Shown: piece after piece, positions 46,601 to 52,825 of the stretch
Position numbering within the stretch: the first letter of the stretch is position 1
Layout: every line of letters begins with the position of its first letter
Assembly: GCA_964019415.1 (NCBI GenBank)
Contig: OZ025869.1
Coordinates: forward strand, 4,838,765-4,902,764
Source of the DNA: Ianthella basta
Taxonomy: Eukaryota; Porifera; Demospongiae; Verongiida; Ianthellidae
DNA length: 64,000 nt
Direction of reading: 5' to 3'
Notes under the pieces: generated by a model
What the model saw: only the letters and a program-made list of their open reading frames with translations
Databases searched by the model: none
What the model was told of the DNA's origin: nothing
Program-made: the position numbers and the translations under genes

Positions 46601-49600
46601 CTATCGTGTTGTTGTGGATCTATCTGTTATCGCTGTTTCGGCATCGCGTTGCCCTTGGACATCGCAGGAATCGTCTTCGCGGCAGTTCGTTTGCTGTTCG
46701 TCGCCAGCAGGCTTGGCGCAGAAGTTGTCGTGCACGGTTGCGCTTGCAATCCCAGTTCGCGTTGGTTCTCCCGCCGTTCCAGGACGCAGTGCGCTCCATT
46801 CGAGCCCTACGCCGGTTCTGGGCAGCACCAAGGCAGCAAGGCTTGTGGGAGAAAGACGTGTGCCTCCTCTGGAGAAGTATGGGGAGGAACTATCCTGACT
46901 GGGAGGACAGCCAGTACTTGCAGCACTTTCGACATTCACTTTCACTATTACCGAGTCCAACTTGTTGCTGACTTCATTCTCACTGTACTTCCCAGGTCTG
47001 CCAAGCTCCTCTGAAACGTATGCGTTGAAGCGCGTGGTGGCTATGGCCTCTTTTTTCTTCCTCTTCAACATTTTGCCACCGAATTCCTCAAGGATGTCTG
47101 CCCAAACATCTATGAGCCTTTTCTCCGTCTCAGAATCCCACTTCGCTCTCGGTTTCTTGCTCTTGGTCGCCATCGTTCACCACTTCGCTCGCACAGATCC
47201 GAAATAACACCTTCGATACCATCGACGTGATCGTTGCCGTGGCATCAATTGTCACGTCGACGTTCGCGTCACGTCAGGGTCACGTTCACGTTACGTAACG
47301 TGTAGTGTGACCGATAAAACATCACCGTACCGTCGCCGCCGTTTCTGCCGTAGTGTGACCGGGCCTAAACCACATTACTTAACACTACTAGTTAGCATAC
47401 AGCAAAACAATAAAAGCATATTTTACATAGATTCAAGCATTTAATCCTCGACTTATGTGTAGGCACAATAAAGAGACATTCAGTTTGAAACTCACAGTGC
47501 CATTTGCCAAGACCATTTCCAGTTGGGTCACTAAGGTGGCCATATTTCCATGGCCAACACCAGTACTATGAGTTGCTGGAAGGTGAGTGGGCAGCAGCAG
47601 AGAACAGTAGTGAGTGATAGAGAGGCAACAATAAGGTAGGATCACGCCATATTTTAGAGCTATTTGACCATTTGGGTATTTTGTGGCCAAATGTTACAAA
47701 TTACCTGTGGTAAGTTTCATAGTCATACACACATGTTTAGTATGATTTTTAGCTAAATAATATACGAGACTCGCAAGTAGAAATTGCAGGTCAGCACGAA
47801 TTGCAGTTTTGAGAAAATGGCCATCAAAGTTTGTTGTAAATCATCTTTCTTCCCTTCCCCTACCCTGCAGCATCTGCTTTTTGGTAGAAAATATAGCAGA
47901 ATATTCATTGGTACATACATTGCTGTCAAAAGAGCAAGACAATATGCCCCTTCTTACTAATTTTGGCGCCATTTCGTGAACATCTCTCGTGCCAGAATGT
48001 CTTCGCAAGAATCACCTTTGTGCAGCTCCACTTCGTTATGAACACATCAGGAAGCTCTGTCAGTGCCTCATCATCCTCACCCCACACAAGTTCGTCCCCT
48101 AACAGTGGTATAGGCTGAGCAAGCGAGCAAGTGCCATCCTTTTCCTGAACGGCACAGCTAGGGCACCGTACAAGTCCCCATCATTGGGGGATTCCCTCAG
48201 TCCTCTAGCATCCAGCCCCCACCACTGCAGCCCAACAGAAGAAGCTATCAGCATGTACAGAGTGTGCAATTATGTTGGCTACTTTAGTGCCCGCATTCCA
48301 AGCCGCTGGCATGCATTGTCCCTTGCTCCATGATCAACGTCACTCCCATTCAACCCCCAGGAGCAGGAGCACTCATTATGTGGAAAAGGTCTGTGTTGGA
48401 TATTTATCATCACTCTATCTCCACTGATGCTCAGCCATGGATCAGTTTGCAATGACATTACGGCTGACCACTTATTGAACAGGAGACTCCTGTCGACAAT
48501 TGGTTAGAAGAGGTAGAACATACAGAGCATAGGATTTTGCGCAAGGGCAGACACTATCCCTTCGAAACTTGAGTAAAAGTTTGTCAAGGGAACTTCTTCT
48601 GTACAAGGAAAGTGCAGATGTATGAATTGGTGCAATAGTAATTGTGTGTCCGCTTCACCTTTGCATTGTAGCACATGGAGGGAATCAGAATCAGAAGTTG
48701 GGGCTCGTCCCACCCACTCTCTAGGCAACGTATGGAGCATCCTAGACAGAGGCCTCACCAGCTGTTGCAAATGAGCAAGGCAGCATCCTATATGGGGAAG
48801 CCACTGTCGCTATCAGAAAGCCTATGCCCACTTGCTTGTTCTTGTGTCATCACTTGTTGGGATGACTCCGTAGTAGCTGGAAGGTGTCAGAGCTTTTGGC
48901 ACAGATGGAGAGGATGCCCTGGCCAATGCATTGGCACTTGAGGTTACTCTGCAGGTGTGGCCAGACCTTAGCTTACCCAGTGCAGCTGATTTAGAGAGAT
49001 TAATTGAGGATTTTTCAGTAAGGACAGCTGCTGTGATACGGGACACCATGCTGTGTCCATTAAGGAGAAATGCAGTTTGGGGTGCCCTCCAGATATCTTT
49101 ACTACCAATACTAGCGATCAATGCAGTTCTTAAAATGTGAGCAAACCACCACTGTCAAGCCCATCCTGTCTGTTCACCTTGACAGTGCTGCTCAGTTCAT
49201 GAGCATTTCCTTTAAATGCCTGAAGGCATATGGAACAAGCAGCAGAGCTCATCAGCACTGAGAATGTCGTTGTACCTGCCCCTGGGCAGGACCCAACTGC
49301 CAGACTGGTGCTGAGCTACAGTCGCCGAATGCCTCACTTGGTCAAACCCAAGAAAGGAGGAGGATTTGGCTGGGACTCCAAGGGCGCCAACTGGAAGGTG
49401 GCGGACAAGCTTACAGTTGAACAGAATGCGTACGTATGCACATCATTTGGCTTGGCAAGTTAGAGATAGCTACCAACATTACGATTGTACTAAACATGTA
49501 GCTACTATTGATGCTAGAGATTGTTAAAGTAGTGCTGTGAGCACTGTACAAGAGCACAACCAACCAGTACAAAGTCACTATGTATACATACCGTTGACCT

Positions 49601-51020
49601 CAGCCTGCTGTTCCCCATAACAAGACGTTAAGTGTATCGTTCGGGGGAGGGGGGGATGTCTTCAGAGAGTGCCCCGTTAGAAGAGGAGACACCCTTGTCA
49701 CCCGCACCCTCTTCGTATATGTAATCCGAAACGACAAAGCATAGAATGTATAGAAAACTCTGAACAAACCAAACGAAAGCATCACAATCTATTAGCGAAC
49801 AAGATGTTGGACACCAATCATGACCTCATAGAGGCTGGTAAGCATTTAATTTGCATATAATTACAGGAGTCCAGTAGTCCAGTCCAGCAAGTACAAACAC
49901 CCTGAAGTAAGTCCATTACAGAATGATTGCCCAAATGGTAAATCGCACATAGCATGTCATCGAAAATAACAATGGCAGTCAATAGGCATGACGTTATGGC
50001 AAGCAGCATTACACTATTCGATCATTTGCCGACCGTCATTGGCCAACCAATCTGAAATTGTATGCTATTGAAGCCCAAACTACAGCTAGTACTTAGTACA
50101 CTCAGTTTCAACAAGACATGTCCATCACACACACACAAGCACACATCCACAACACTCACGAACACTGTACCTGTCATAATTGCTCCAGCAATCGTCTGTG
50201 AAGACGCGGACGGCAAAATACTCAAAGCGTAGCCTCTTTCACTCAAAGCCGCATTTATTTGACTTAGTCTCGTTCCACCTCTTACTGTTACAGTTAACCC
50301 TTCCTCATCCAAAGCCTTCACACCACTGTAGTGGACCAGGGATAGCAAGATATCAGAGCTACTTGCTATGGGTGACCACGAGTGTCCCGAGCCGAGAACA
50401 CGCAACTTGCGTCCATCGTCATTGGCTGACTGGACAGCAGTGACGATCTCCTGCAGAGTGCTTGGGGTCACAAGGCTGCTATGGTCAAAGTAAATGGTGT
50501 TGTCTGCAATGGAAGTAGGAGATTATCATTAAAAAAATGTAAGGTAATTCGAGTTTGATGTCAACAACTTTGTTTCTAGGCTATACCTGACGACCGATGA
50601 AGACACTATTACATTCCATGCGAAGTTTCTAGGCCCGTAATGGAGAAACGCTGCAATTCATTAAGTGGCCTAGCTCATTTGCTCAAAGAATGGACAATCT
50701 GGCATTCACGGCATGACGGCATTCGACTCAATTTTCAGTAGACTCACTCGAAGCCAAGTGTCGTACCAGACGTTCGAACGCTTACGCCCTGCAGCCTAAA
50801 GCCAATCAAAGCCAACGTCTCGTCGCGAACACAAATAAGCAGAAGAAATGAATCACGCTTTGTCATGGAAACACTAAGACAGCGACAAAACATAATTCCG
50901 TCGCTTAAACTTACCCCAACTAACATGCGGTACCCTGCCCTCCTCTCTGCCAGTCGAGCTAAAGTACCATCCCGTGAACATCAAGACGGCCGTCAGCAGG
51001 TGGAGAGCGATTGTCTGCAT
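31348..51020 (-). CDS. GULO: L-gulonolactone oxidase-like protein, complete 8-exon gene
   Basis: Predicted flavoenzyme that oxidises L-gulono-1,4-lactone to the precursor of ascorbate. Exons (minus strand): 51020-50915, 50503-50171, 47575-47496, 38627-38496, 32731-32564, 32269-32114, 31969-31856, 31647-31348. All introns are GT-AG, phases match throughout, and the sum is 1389 bases, 462 residues plus stop, close to the 440 of vertebrate GULO. Visible features: N-terminal hydrophobic segment (residues 2-20); FAD-binding block VLGSGHSWSPIA with the His that carries covalent FAD in the animal enzymes; THSTGVGHG (THxTG loop); FRAAVVSVGLLGVVTEVTL; C-terminal D-arabinono-lactone-oxidase domain with QRDSCHI and GRPHWGK, the latter near the catalytic region. 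Vertebrate-like THxTGxxHGxxAT and RDxC motifs favour GULO over fungal ALO. Introns 2-4 are filled with transposons. Confidence 0.88.
31856..31969 (-). CDS. GULO: GULO-like exon 7
   Basis: After acatgcag; encodes AMDEEAEIAVNISDCKAAIM and SSGIAVNFITE; donor gtatgt. Confidence 0.85.
32114..32269 (-). CDS. GULO: GULO-like exon 6
   Basis: After ccaccacag; encodes GYVFEMYQWLVNEAPNALGG and VFNIPYYQ; donor gtgcgt. Confidence 0.85.
32564..32731 (-). CDS. GULO: GULO-like exon 5
   Basis: After tttttgcag; encodes LDHPIDLLKSAEHVKFWIDF, then FRVNRT (start of the ALO domain); donor gtagga. Confidence 0.88.
32732..33300. other. GULO intron 4, non-coding part
   Basis: No gene seen. The stretch 33090-33260 has many gtac/cgta motifs but no recognisable element ends. 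Confidence 0.4.
33415..34370 (+). pseudogene. Mutator-like transposase, long intact core
   Basis: A 263-codon ORF contains ITISVDGTWATRGYTSLHGL, then DFTLLSRHCPTCN, then ECQINYTISSKSMESAG, then LRYTAFVRDGDSAAYKTV and DCIGHVQKWMGMGLRNL. This fits the Mutator-like transposase domain of metazoan elements: DGTW and DGDS carry candidate catalytic Asp residues, and a CxxC-type zinc pair sits between them. After the stop at 34206 another frame continues LPKAVADALWPMFDRLSEPE, so the gene is truncated by frameshift. It sits in GULO intron 4 in antisense. A second, more decayed copy is at 43690-44420. Confidence 0.7.
34575..34905 (+). pseudogene. SWIM-like zinc finger fragment, with partial duplication
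   Basis: VQVLAGGKIVCVENCPMWTS, then LKICSHYVAVAHSMG has the CxC...CxH layout of SWIM-type fingers (C....CP.W....iCsH.vAvA). The first half (QVLAGGKIVCDENCP) occurs already at 34590, about 172 bases upstream, as a truncated duplicate. A related decayed piece is at 49330-49400. Confidence 0.5.
35085..35880 (+). pseudogene. DUF7869-type transposon protein fragment
   Basis: Reads MHYSFDYAQQVHFPNNLQQP, then CQFFGVACEPLGKQVTYLID; after a shift PLLHADNCIGQNKNNAFIRY, then LMWRVATG, LSFMLAGHTRFAPDCHFELI and KKAYRQT. These blocks belong to a protein family widespread in sponge, cnidarian and fish genomes that I associate with DNA transposons (LhaDNcxGQNKNn...sFmiaGHTkFaPD). A separate motif GKFNQDPLKNFFGRIRQ at about 35810 may belong to another element. 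Confidence 0.6.
36170..37380 (-). pseudogene. Decayed transposon-encoded gene, family unnamed
   Basis: Minus-strand blocks in order: MHLIRSCIAEPTAFKDRRWN, then RIGELKKLWNDIHSQL, then IIRYMAGYIPFKLMKVYKKK, then DDFYVYEQEWTKAVNRGGLF, then EDLLFNWDIVSGKLSHETSR and LLQDVADLWLTLHGHAF. Order and spacing look like one protein broken by frameshifts. I recall very similar multicopy proteins in sponges and cnidarians but cannot name the superfamily. Confidence 0.5.
37542..38018 (+). CDS. Unrecognised ORF, 158 codons
   Basis: A continuous frame with a basic centre (KNVKRAVRKRPDRVIARG) and an acidic Glu-rich stretch (KFEEFEVQEEATTTEF). No known motif. It lies in GULO intron 4 between transposon remnants, so a transposon-encoded protein fragment is likely. 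Confidence 0.3.
   Translation: MLVISSGYRSINYHQYTFTQQQAFTKSITYVVVASKGLTNTYPEGWDKNVKRAVRKRPDRVIARGVDAAYKKKGKEEFFAVVLAHGQGPTTLTLDQGKMRGTPVQCVCTKENGSLSKFEEFEVQEEATTTEFLIQSWFMGVHIRGEPKCTGGPKQQPK
38496..38627 (-). CDS. GULO: GULO-like exon 4
   Basis: After ttttcag; encodes VLVLSEADDPDLFRAA, then GLLGVVTEVTLRIEPIFNLH; donor gtatgc. Confidence 0.9.
38952..38975 (+). repeat. Left terminal inverted repeat
   Basis: Starts cggtacgtgacacggaaaac; identical to the reverse complement of 42438-42461; preceded by TA. Confidence 0.9.
39026..39048. repeat. Subterminal GC hairpin
   Basis: gggcggtcc and ggaccgccc are perfect 9-base arms around aggac. A comparable palindrome (gggccgcggccc, 42387-42398) lies near the right end. 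Confidence 0.7.
39291..39562. repeat. 34-base subterminal array, eight copies
   Basis: The 11-mer gtaagcttact starts at 39293, 39323, 39357, 39391, 39425, 39459, 39493 and 39527, so the period is 34 after the first copy. Each unit contains the palindrome agtaagcttact and a tgcaacgaagcaaaa half. It is a candidate transposase or BEN-protein binding array. It is not a CRISPR: there are no variable spacers. Confidence 0.85.
39705..40724 (-). CDS. BEN-domain protein carried by the Tc1 element
   Basis: A 339-residue ORF; an internal Met at 40646 (MDKIVVRWTVGRS) gives 313 residues and matches the conserved start of the decayed copies, so I prefer it. Order: small beta-rich N-terminal block (IVVRW...VGEKVTVAWGKTKKTYNAEVV), acidic Pro-rich linker, coiled coil (LIDRMERLTDLIAGLEARVL), Ser-rich linker, then a C-terminal BEN domain (SRRNLAGRLAAKLFTLQEKI, GACGKKALN, AIDEVCRK). 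BEN domains bind DNA and recruit chromatin regulators. No stops or frameshifts. Divergently arranged with the transposase, 160-240 bases apart, sharing a promoter region. Role in transposition is inference. Confidence 0.75.
   Translation of the reverse strand: MREFCHYGVTYRVFQPVEQKSSRTIAMDKIVVRWTVGRSMGATSLVKRSAIRSGAIAVGEKVTVAWGKTKKTYNAEVVDDGSGVQVPPQPASNEEEPLAMELVDPAPAEDSPHEERQPALIDRMERLTDLIAGLEARVLCRFDGLQVRFDGLEGRLTQLQLDVESLKNCRVGAEDQRAEQLEDLPPIVEPSHQKMETPAHTLWTPWPRFESPALADVSNRSANGVTTSASGHETVISQELLTNCLRVCKSRRNLAGRLAAKLFTLQEKIESNCRGACGKKALNTLKLKAIHSCCIANYPLERLETSHAAEKEMRNAIDEVCRKTKAYGGQSQRENVFPL
40725..40884. promoter_or_regulatory. Shared divergent promoter region of the BEN and transposase genes
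   Basis: Only 160 bases separate the two open frames (238 if the internal BEN start is used). It contains cttatatatt at 40825, a TATA-like sequence suitably placed upstream of the transposase ATG. Inference from layout. Confidence 0.4.
40885..41907 (+). CDS. Tc1/mariner DD34E transposase, intact
   Basis: A 340-residue ORF of normal length. N-terminal paired HTH region (MPLSNYQRQRILSLWNQSKS...TVQTIKNTITRWEETGSV, then GRPR-like RDRPRIGRKSTI). Catalytic DDE: FTDECTV (first Asp), LYQDNDPKHTS (second Asp) and SPDLNPIEKVWG (Glu), with 34 residues between the second Asp and the Glu. HVWAGISKRGAT is the family's conserved strand. A basic RRKSFRKKNTPRKLKYRHK stretch follows the first Asp. All catalytic residues are present and no frame breaks are seen, so the protein may be active. 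It performs cut-and-paste at TA sites. Confidence 0.93.
   Translation: MPLSNYQRQRILSLWNQSKSRTMTEIKRILAQEGIFTTVQTIKNTITRWEETGSVRDRPRIGRKSTIPQSHYRLIDEAMALNDEYTASELKTLLAARFGVENVLYSERTIARLRSELGWTFTTARYCQAIRDANKEKRVVWVNKCLGAEERFGDVIFTDECTVQLESHRRKSFRKKNTPRKLKYRHKHPPKIHVWAGISKRGATQLVMFGGIMKATRYGDILSTSLIPFLRKSYPDSHRLYQDNDPKHTSRYIQDFFVRNKITWWRSPAESPDLNPIEKVWGSMKNFLRNKHKPRNMPELKEGLRKFWSTVTPQICCRYIDHLQKVMPDVIKADGAPSEH
42438..42461 (-). repeat. Right terminal inverted repeat
   Basis: Mirror of 38952-38975; followed by TA at 42462-42463. Confidence 0.9.
42490..43145 (+). pseudogene. PIF/Harbinger transposase, 5'-truncated
   Basis: Reads SPSGYYNRKGYHSIVLQALV, then FTNVYVGWPGSVHDARIF, then VVIIRDPAYPLLPWLIKPYS, then ARVVVECAFVRLKGRWRSLL and VTACRILHNVCE. 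These are the later DDE_Tnp_4 (Harbinger) motifs: PGSxHDxRIf with the second Asp, DxAYPLxpWLxxPY, and the Glu in VVECAFxRLKGRWR. The first catalytic Asp region and the N-terminus are absent; the Tc1/BEN element ends 25 bases upstream. A further fragment (RARMPVENAFGRLKGCWRCF) is at 44700. Confidence 0.8.
43228..43547. repeat. Direct repeat pair, 65 bases
   Basis: Segment 43228-43292 (agcagtccagtgtagttgtg ... cagtactgtat) recurs at 43483-43547 with three substitutions. Confidence 0.75.
43690..44420 (+). pseudogene. Mutator-like transposase, decayed copy 2
   Basis: Reads DLRLRYTCLIADGDANTHNA, then GVPVIKHDCVGQVQ (compare LRYTAFVRDGDSAAY and KKDCIGHVQ in the 33.4 kb copy). Later frames give EYCPEHRTSWCKYQQA, KAIPEDVDKAIHSVFMDLAD and RCLLGATQNRNEALHHTLWI, the C-terminal half of the same family. 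Many frame changes. Together the two copies cover the full protein. Confidence 0.65.
44612..44770 (+). pseudogene. Harbinger transposase C-terminal fragment
   Basis: Reads EQRFNYMQSRARMPVENAFG, then RLKGCWRCFLKHMNCHL, containing the third catalytic residue block (VExAFGRLKxxWR). It partly overlaps, on the other strand, the end of the Myb-like gene's second exon. Confidence 0.65.
44783..45363 (-). CDS. Myb/SANT-like (Harbinger accessory) protein, two exons, partial
   Basis: Exon 45363-45154 encodes ADWTAEETRTLISIWGQLHV, then NRKWEQCKTKTKNLTHRYRK, a trihelix Myb/SANT-like domain. A gtatag donor follows. Exon 45064-44783 begins VKDANRVSGN, then CLFYEEIDAILGTRAASAPA, the usual continuation (YRKvKD.n..SG....tCpFydElDaiLGtRp), then a low-complexity Thr-rich stretch, with donor gtaaga. 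The junction is in phase. The true start may lie upstream; the frame begins at a GTG. Harbinger elements encode such a DNA-binding partner beside the transposase; transposase fragments adjoin it here. Confidence 0.6.
45440..46480. other. No gene; small repeats
   Basis: gtggtgaatgcgcatc (45490) and ttgaatgcgcattacag (45597) bracket about 120 bases of possible MITE. Around 46245-46345 an 80-base phrase (aaatgt.aatgac..aacaaaat.aggggtgc..ggaca) is tandemly duplicated. Confidence 0.4.
46482..47368. mobile_element. 881-base Harbinger-type element encoding only a Myb-like protein
   Basis: Inverted ends (46485- ggggcgggtcacactacgg and 47365- ggcccggtcacactacgg on the other strand) share over 20 bases and are flanked by TAA on both sides, the Harbinger target site. 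The interior carries one Myb/SANT ORF and no transposase. It is inserted in GULO intron 3, about 130 bases downstream of exon 3. Confidence 0.8.
46601..47173 (-). CDS. Myb/SANT-like protein of the Harbinger-type element
   Basis: A 190-codon ORF starting MATKSKKPRAKWDSETEKRL. Residues 10-80 form a trihelix Myb/SANT-like domain (KWDSETEKRLIDVWADIL... VSEELGRPGKYSENEVSNKL). The rest (from about residue 85) is Ser/Pro/Thr-rich and may be read-through in a shifted frame, since family proteins usually continue with a basic helix after NKxD. Confidence 0.6.
   Translation of the reverse strand: MATKSKKPRAKWDSETEKRLIDVWADILEEFGGKMLKRKKKEAIATTRFNAYVSEELGRPGKYSENEVSNKLDSVIVKVNVESAASTGCPPSQDSSSPYFSRGGTRLSPTSLAALVLPRTGVGLEWSALRPGTAGEPTRTGIASATVHDNFCAKPAGDEQQTNCREDDSCDVQGQRDAETAITDRSTTTR
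47496..47575 (-). CDS. GULO: GULO-like exon 3 (80 bases, THSTG loop)
   Basis: A small exon inside a repeat-rich 11.5-kb stretch. It is recognised by ATHSTGVGHGNMATLVTQLE before a gtgagt donor and after a ccttccag acceptor. Its length (3n+2) repairs the phase between exons 2 and 4. Confidence 0.85.
47700..49225. other. GULO intron 2, no gene supported
   Basis: Short ORFs on both strands (48504-48770, 48675-49140). One minus ORF contains CKGEADTQLLLHQF, a phrase like the EADTRxxxH motif of some transposon proteins, but nothing else supports it. Confidence 0.35.
49230..49460 (+). pseudogene. SWIM-like transposon protein fragment
   Basis: Reads SYSRRMPHLVKPKKGGGFGW, then DSKGANWKVADK. This is the degenerated counterpart of RPHLV...GGKIVCDENCPxW at 34570, with the zinc ligands lost. 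Confidence 0.4.
50171..50503 (-). CDS. GULO: GULO-like exon 2 (FAD-binding domain)
   Basis: Acceptor attgcag; completes GAC (Asp) with exon 1. Encodes PSTLQEIVTAVQS, VLGSGHSWSPIA and the Gly-rich end AGAIMT; donor gtacag at 50170. Longer ORFs that extend past 50171 read into the intron. Confidence 0.9.
50915..51020 (-). CDS. GULO: GULO-like exon 1 (start codon, membrane/signal segment)
   Basis: ATG at 51020 opens MQTIALHLLTAVLMFTGWYF, a hydrophobic signal/anchor segment as expected for an ER-associated enzyme. The exon ends ...HVSW plus G at a gtaagt donor (50914). Confidence 0.75.
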
Positions 51021-52580
51021 TGTGTGTGCTTCCGCGACTCGTGCTCGTGGTGAGAGAAGTGGGCGTGGACGGACTGCAAAATATAGGGTGCTCCCCATCG
51101 AACTTCCTGCGGGCGATTCCGGAAAAAAAATGTGCGGAGGGTCATTTGGGAATTTTCCCTTGTCCGGGGCGCTGCATGCATGGTCAGTGATGAGATACGC
51201 GCGGACCTGTCAAGCGAAGGCGTCGTGGCAATGGCAAGGTCGACACATAGGTTGGTGGCATAGGTTTAACTACTAAGTCTTGCATTGCACATGAATCAAT
51301 GGCGAATGCATAGCTGTTGCAGAGATCTGGGGAAGGCACAAGACTTGAAGTCTTGTTGTCCAAACATGCTAGTCTCTCAACTGTCAAGCCTTAATCTTTT
51401 AGAGTTTCTGTAAGTTGCCCCCTATGGCTAATGTCCCTAAATTTGGCAGCAATGACATTGTGTTTCAATGTGCGCTAGCCACCACAACACCACTGCATAT
51501 AGATAGGGACCTCAACCAAGCTCCATTGTGTAACATCCCTTTCTTGCGCCACTAACATTGTGCCCTGTGTGTGTGTGTATAAGAGTCTGTGCATGTCCCA
51601 TTAGAGGAGCACATGTGTGAGTGCTGTATATATGCTACTGGTTGTTATGAGTTGCGTAAGCCATCACAGCCGTGAGGAGTACCAAAGTGCTTAAGAGTGT
51701 GCAATCACATATACCTTACTGTTACCTATGCAAATAATTGTATGTTGTTGCCAGGCATACTTAATTATGATGCATTTCTGCATTGTTCACATTTAGGTAC
51801 GTATATGCTTTTACACACTCACACACTCCTATTTATTCTGTACTCTTGGTAGTACTTCCAGCGGAGGTGTATGGCCACTGGCACAATTACACTGAATGGT
51901 ACTACTAGTTGTGCAACCATAGTAACTGCACACTATGGACTGTACTGTGTGTGTGTACAAACGTTTTTGGGACATGTATTTTCGTGGATGCCCCTTACCT
52001 GATGAATTTTGTGGAATAGCCCTTGTAACCCCAGAGTGTCTAACAGCAATAGGAGGATTTCACAATTTTATTTTGCAAGCATCTGCTAACTCACAAAATA
52101 TTGTCCTGCAAAATTTTGCACGCATACATCAATACTGGTGACTGTCGCTGTAAGTGCAAGCCGGGATGTCATTGAAGGCCTCACATGTAACAAATCAAGC
52201 TGTAAGGGAGCGCAGAGGTGTGAATATGCTGTGTTGCAGTAATTCAGTCAAGTGTGACCTCTAGAGACTATGTATATGTACAAAGAACTGCTTACCCCTA
52301 GGGCAAGTCTGAGGCTTCTTCTGCTTGCGTGTGTACTGTGTATGTTTGTGCCAGACATTTTTGGGGCGCCAAAATATTGTTTTCACTTTTAGGTATTCAT
52401 ATGGCTTCATGTTCGTATTTAGATATAAACTTGCGGACAGACCCGCCCTTCAATGTGCTTAGCATGCTTGGATTTTAGGGTTAGGGTTTTGGTTATGGCT
52501 GGTTTTATTTTTGGTCTCTTCTATGCATTTAGTCATTCTATATGGTAGGTCTGGTATACCTAGGCATTTGTTTGCCCTAG
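51021..52580. other. Intergenic region between the divergent GULO and Roc-Death genes
   Basis: About 1.8 kb in total. The stretch 51960-52140 is a copy of the repeat at 30890-31080. No coding sequence seen. Confidence 0.5.
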
Positions 52581-52592
52581 GAATGCTGTCCA

Positions 52593-52778
52593 TGACGTCA
52601 CGGTCGCTCTGACGTCACAGCAGCAGATCTCCGAGATTTTGCCCACCTTGCGCAACATCTAGTCACGTGCGTCCTACTTCCGTACTTCAACATGGTGAAC
52701 ATGGCCCGCTAGGTATTGCGCAAGGAGCCGCCACCGCAGCCGATGGACGATGACGCAGAGATGACGCGCGGCCGAACC
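52593..52778. promoter_or_regulatory. bZIP-site cluster upstream of the Roc-Death gene
   Basis: Two perfect CREs (TGACGTCA at 52593-52600 and 52610-52617) and three perfect TTGCGCAA palindromes (52648-52655, 52716-52723, 52771-52778; C/EBP-type core) lie 48-233 bases upstream of the ATG. The region is GC-rich with several extra tgacgc half sites. It suggests control by CREB/ATF and C/EBP-like factors; binding is not shown. Confidence 0.6.
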
Positions 52779-52825
52779 AGTTGCGCAAGGGATATGACGC
52801 AATGTTGGGTAGACCATAGCCCAAA

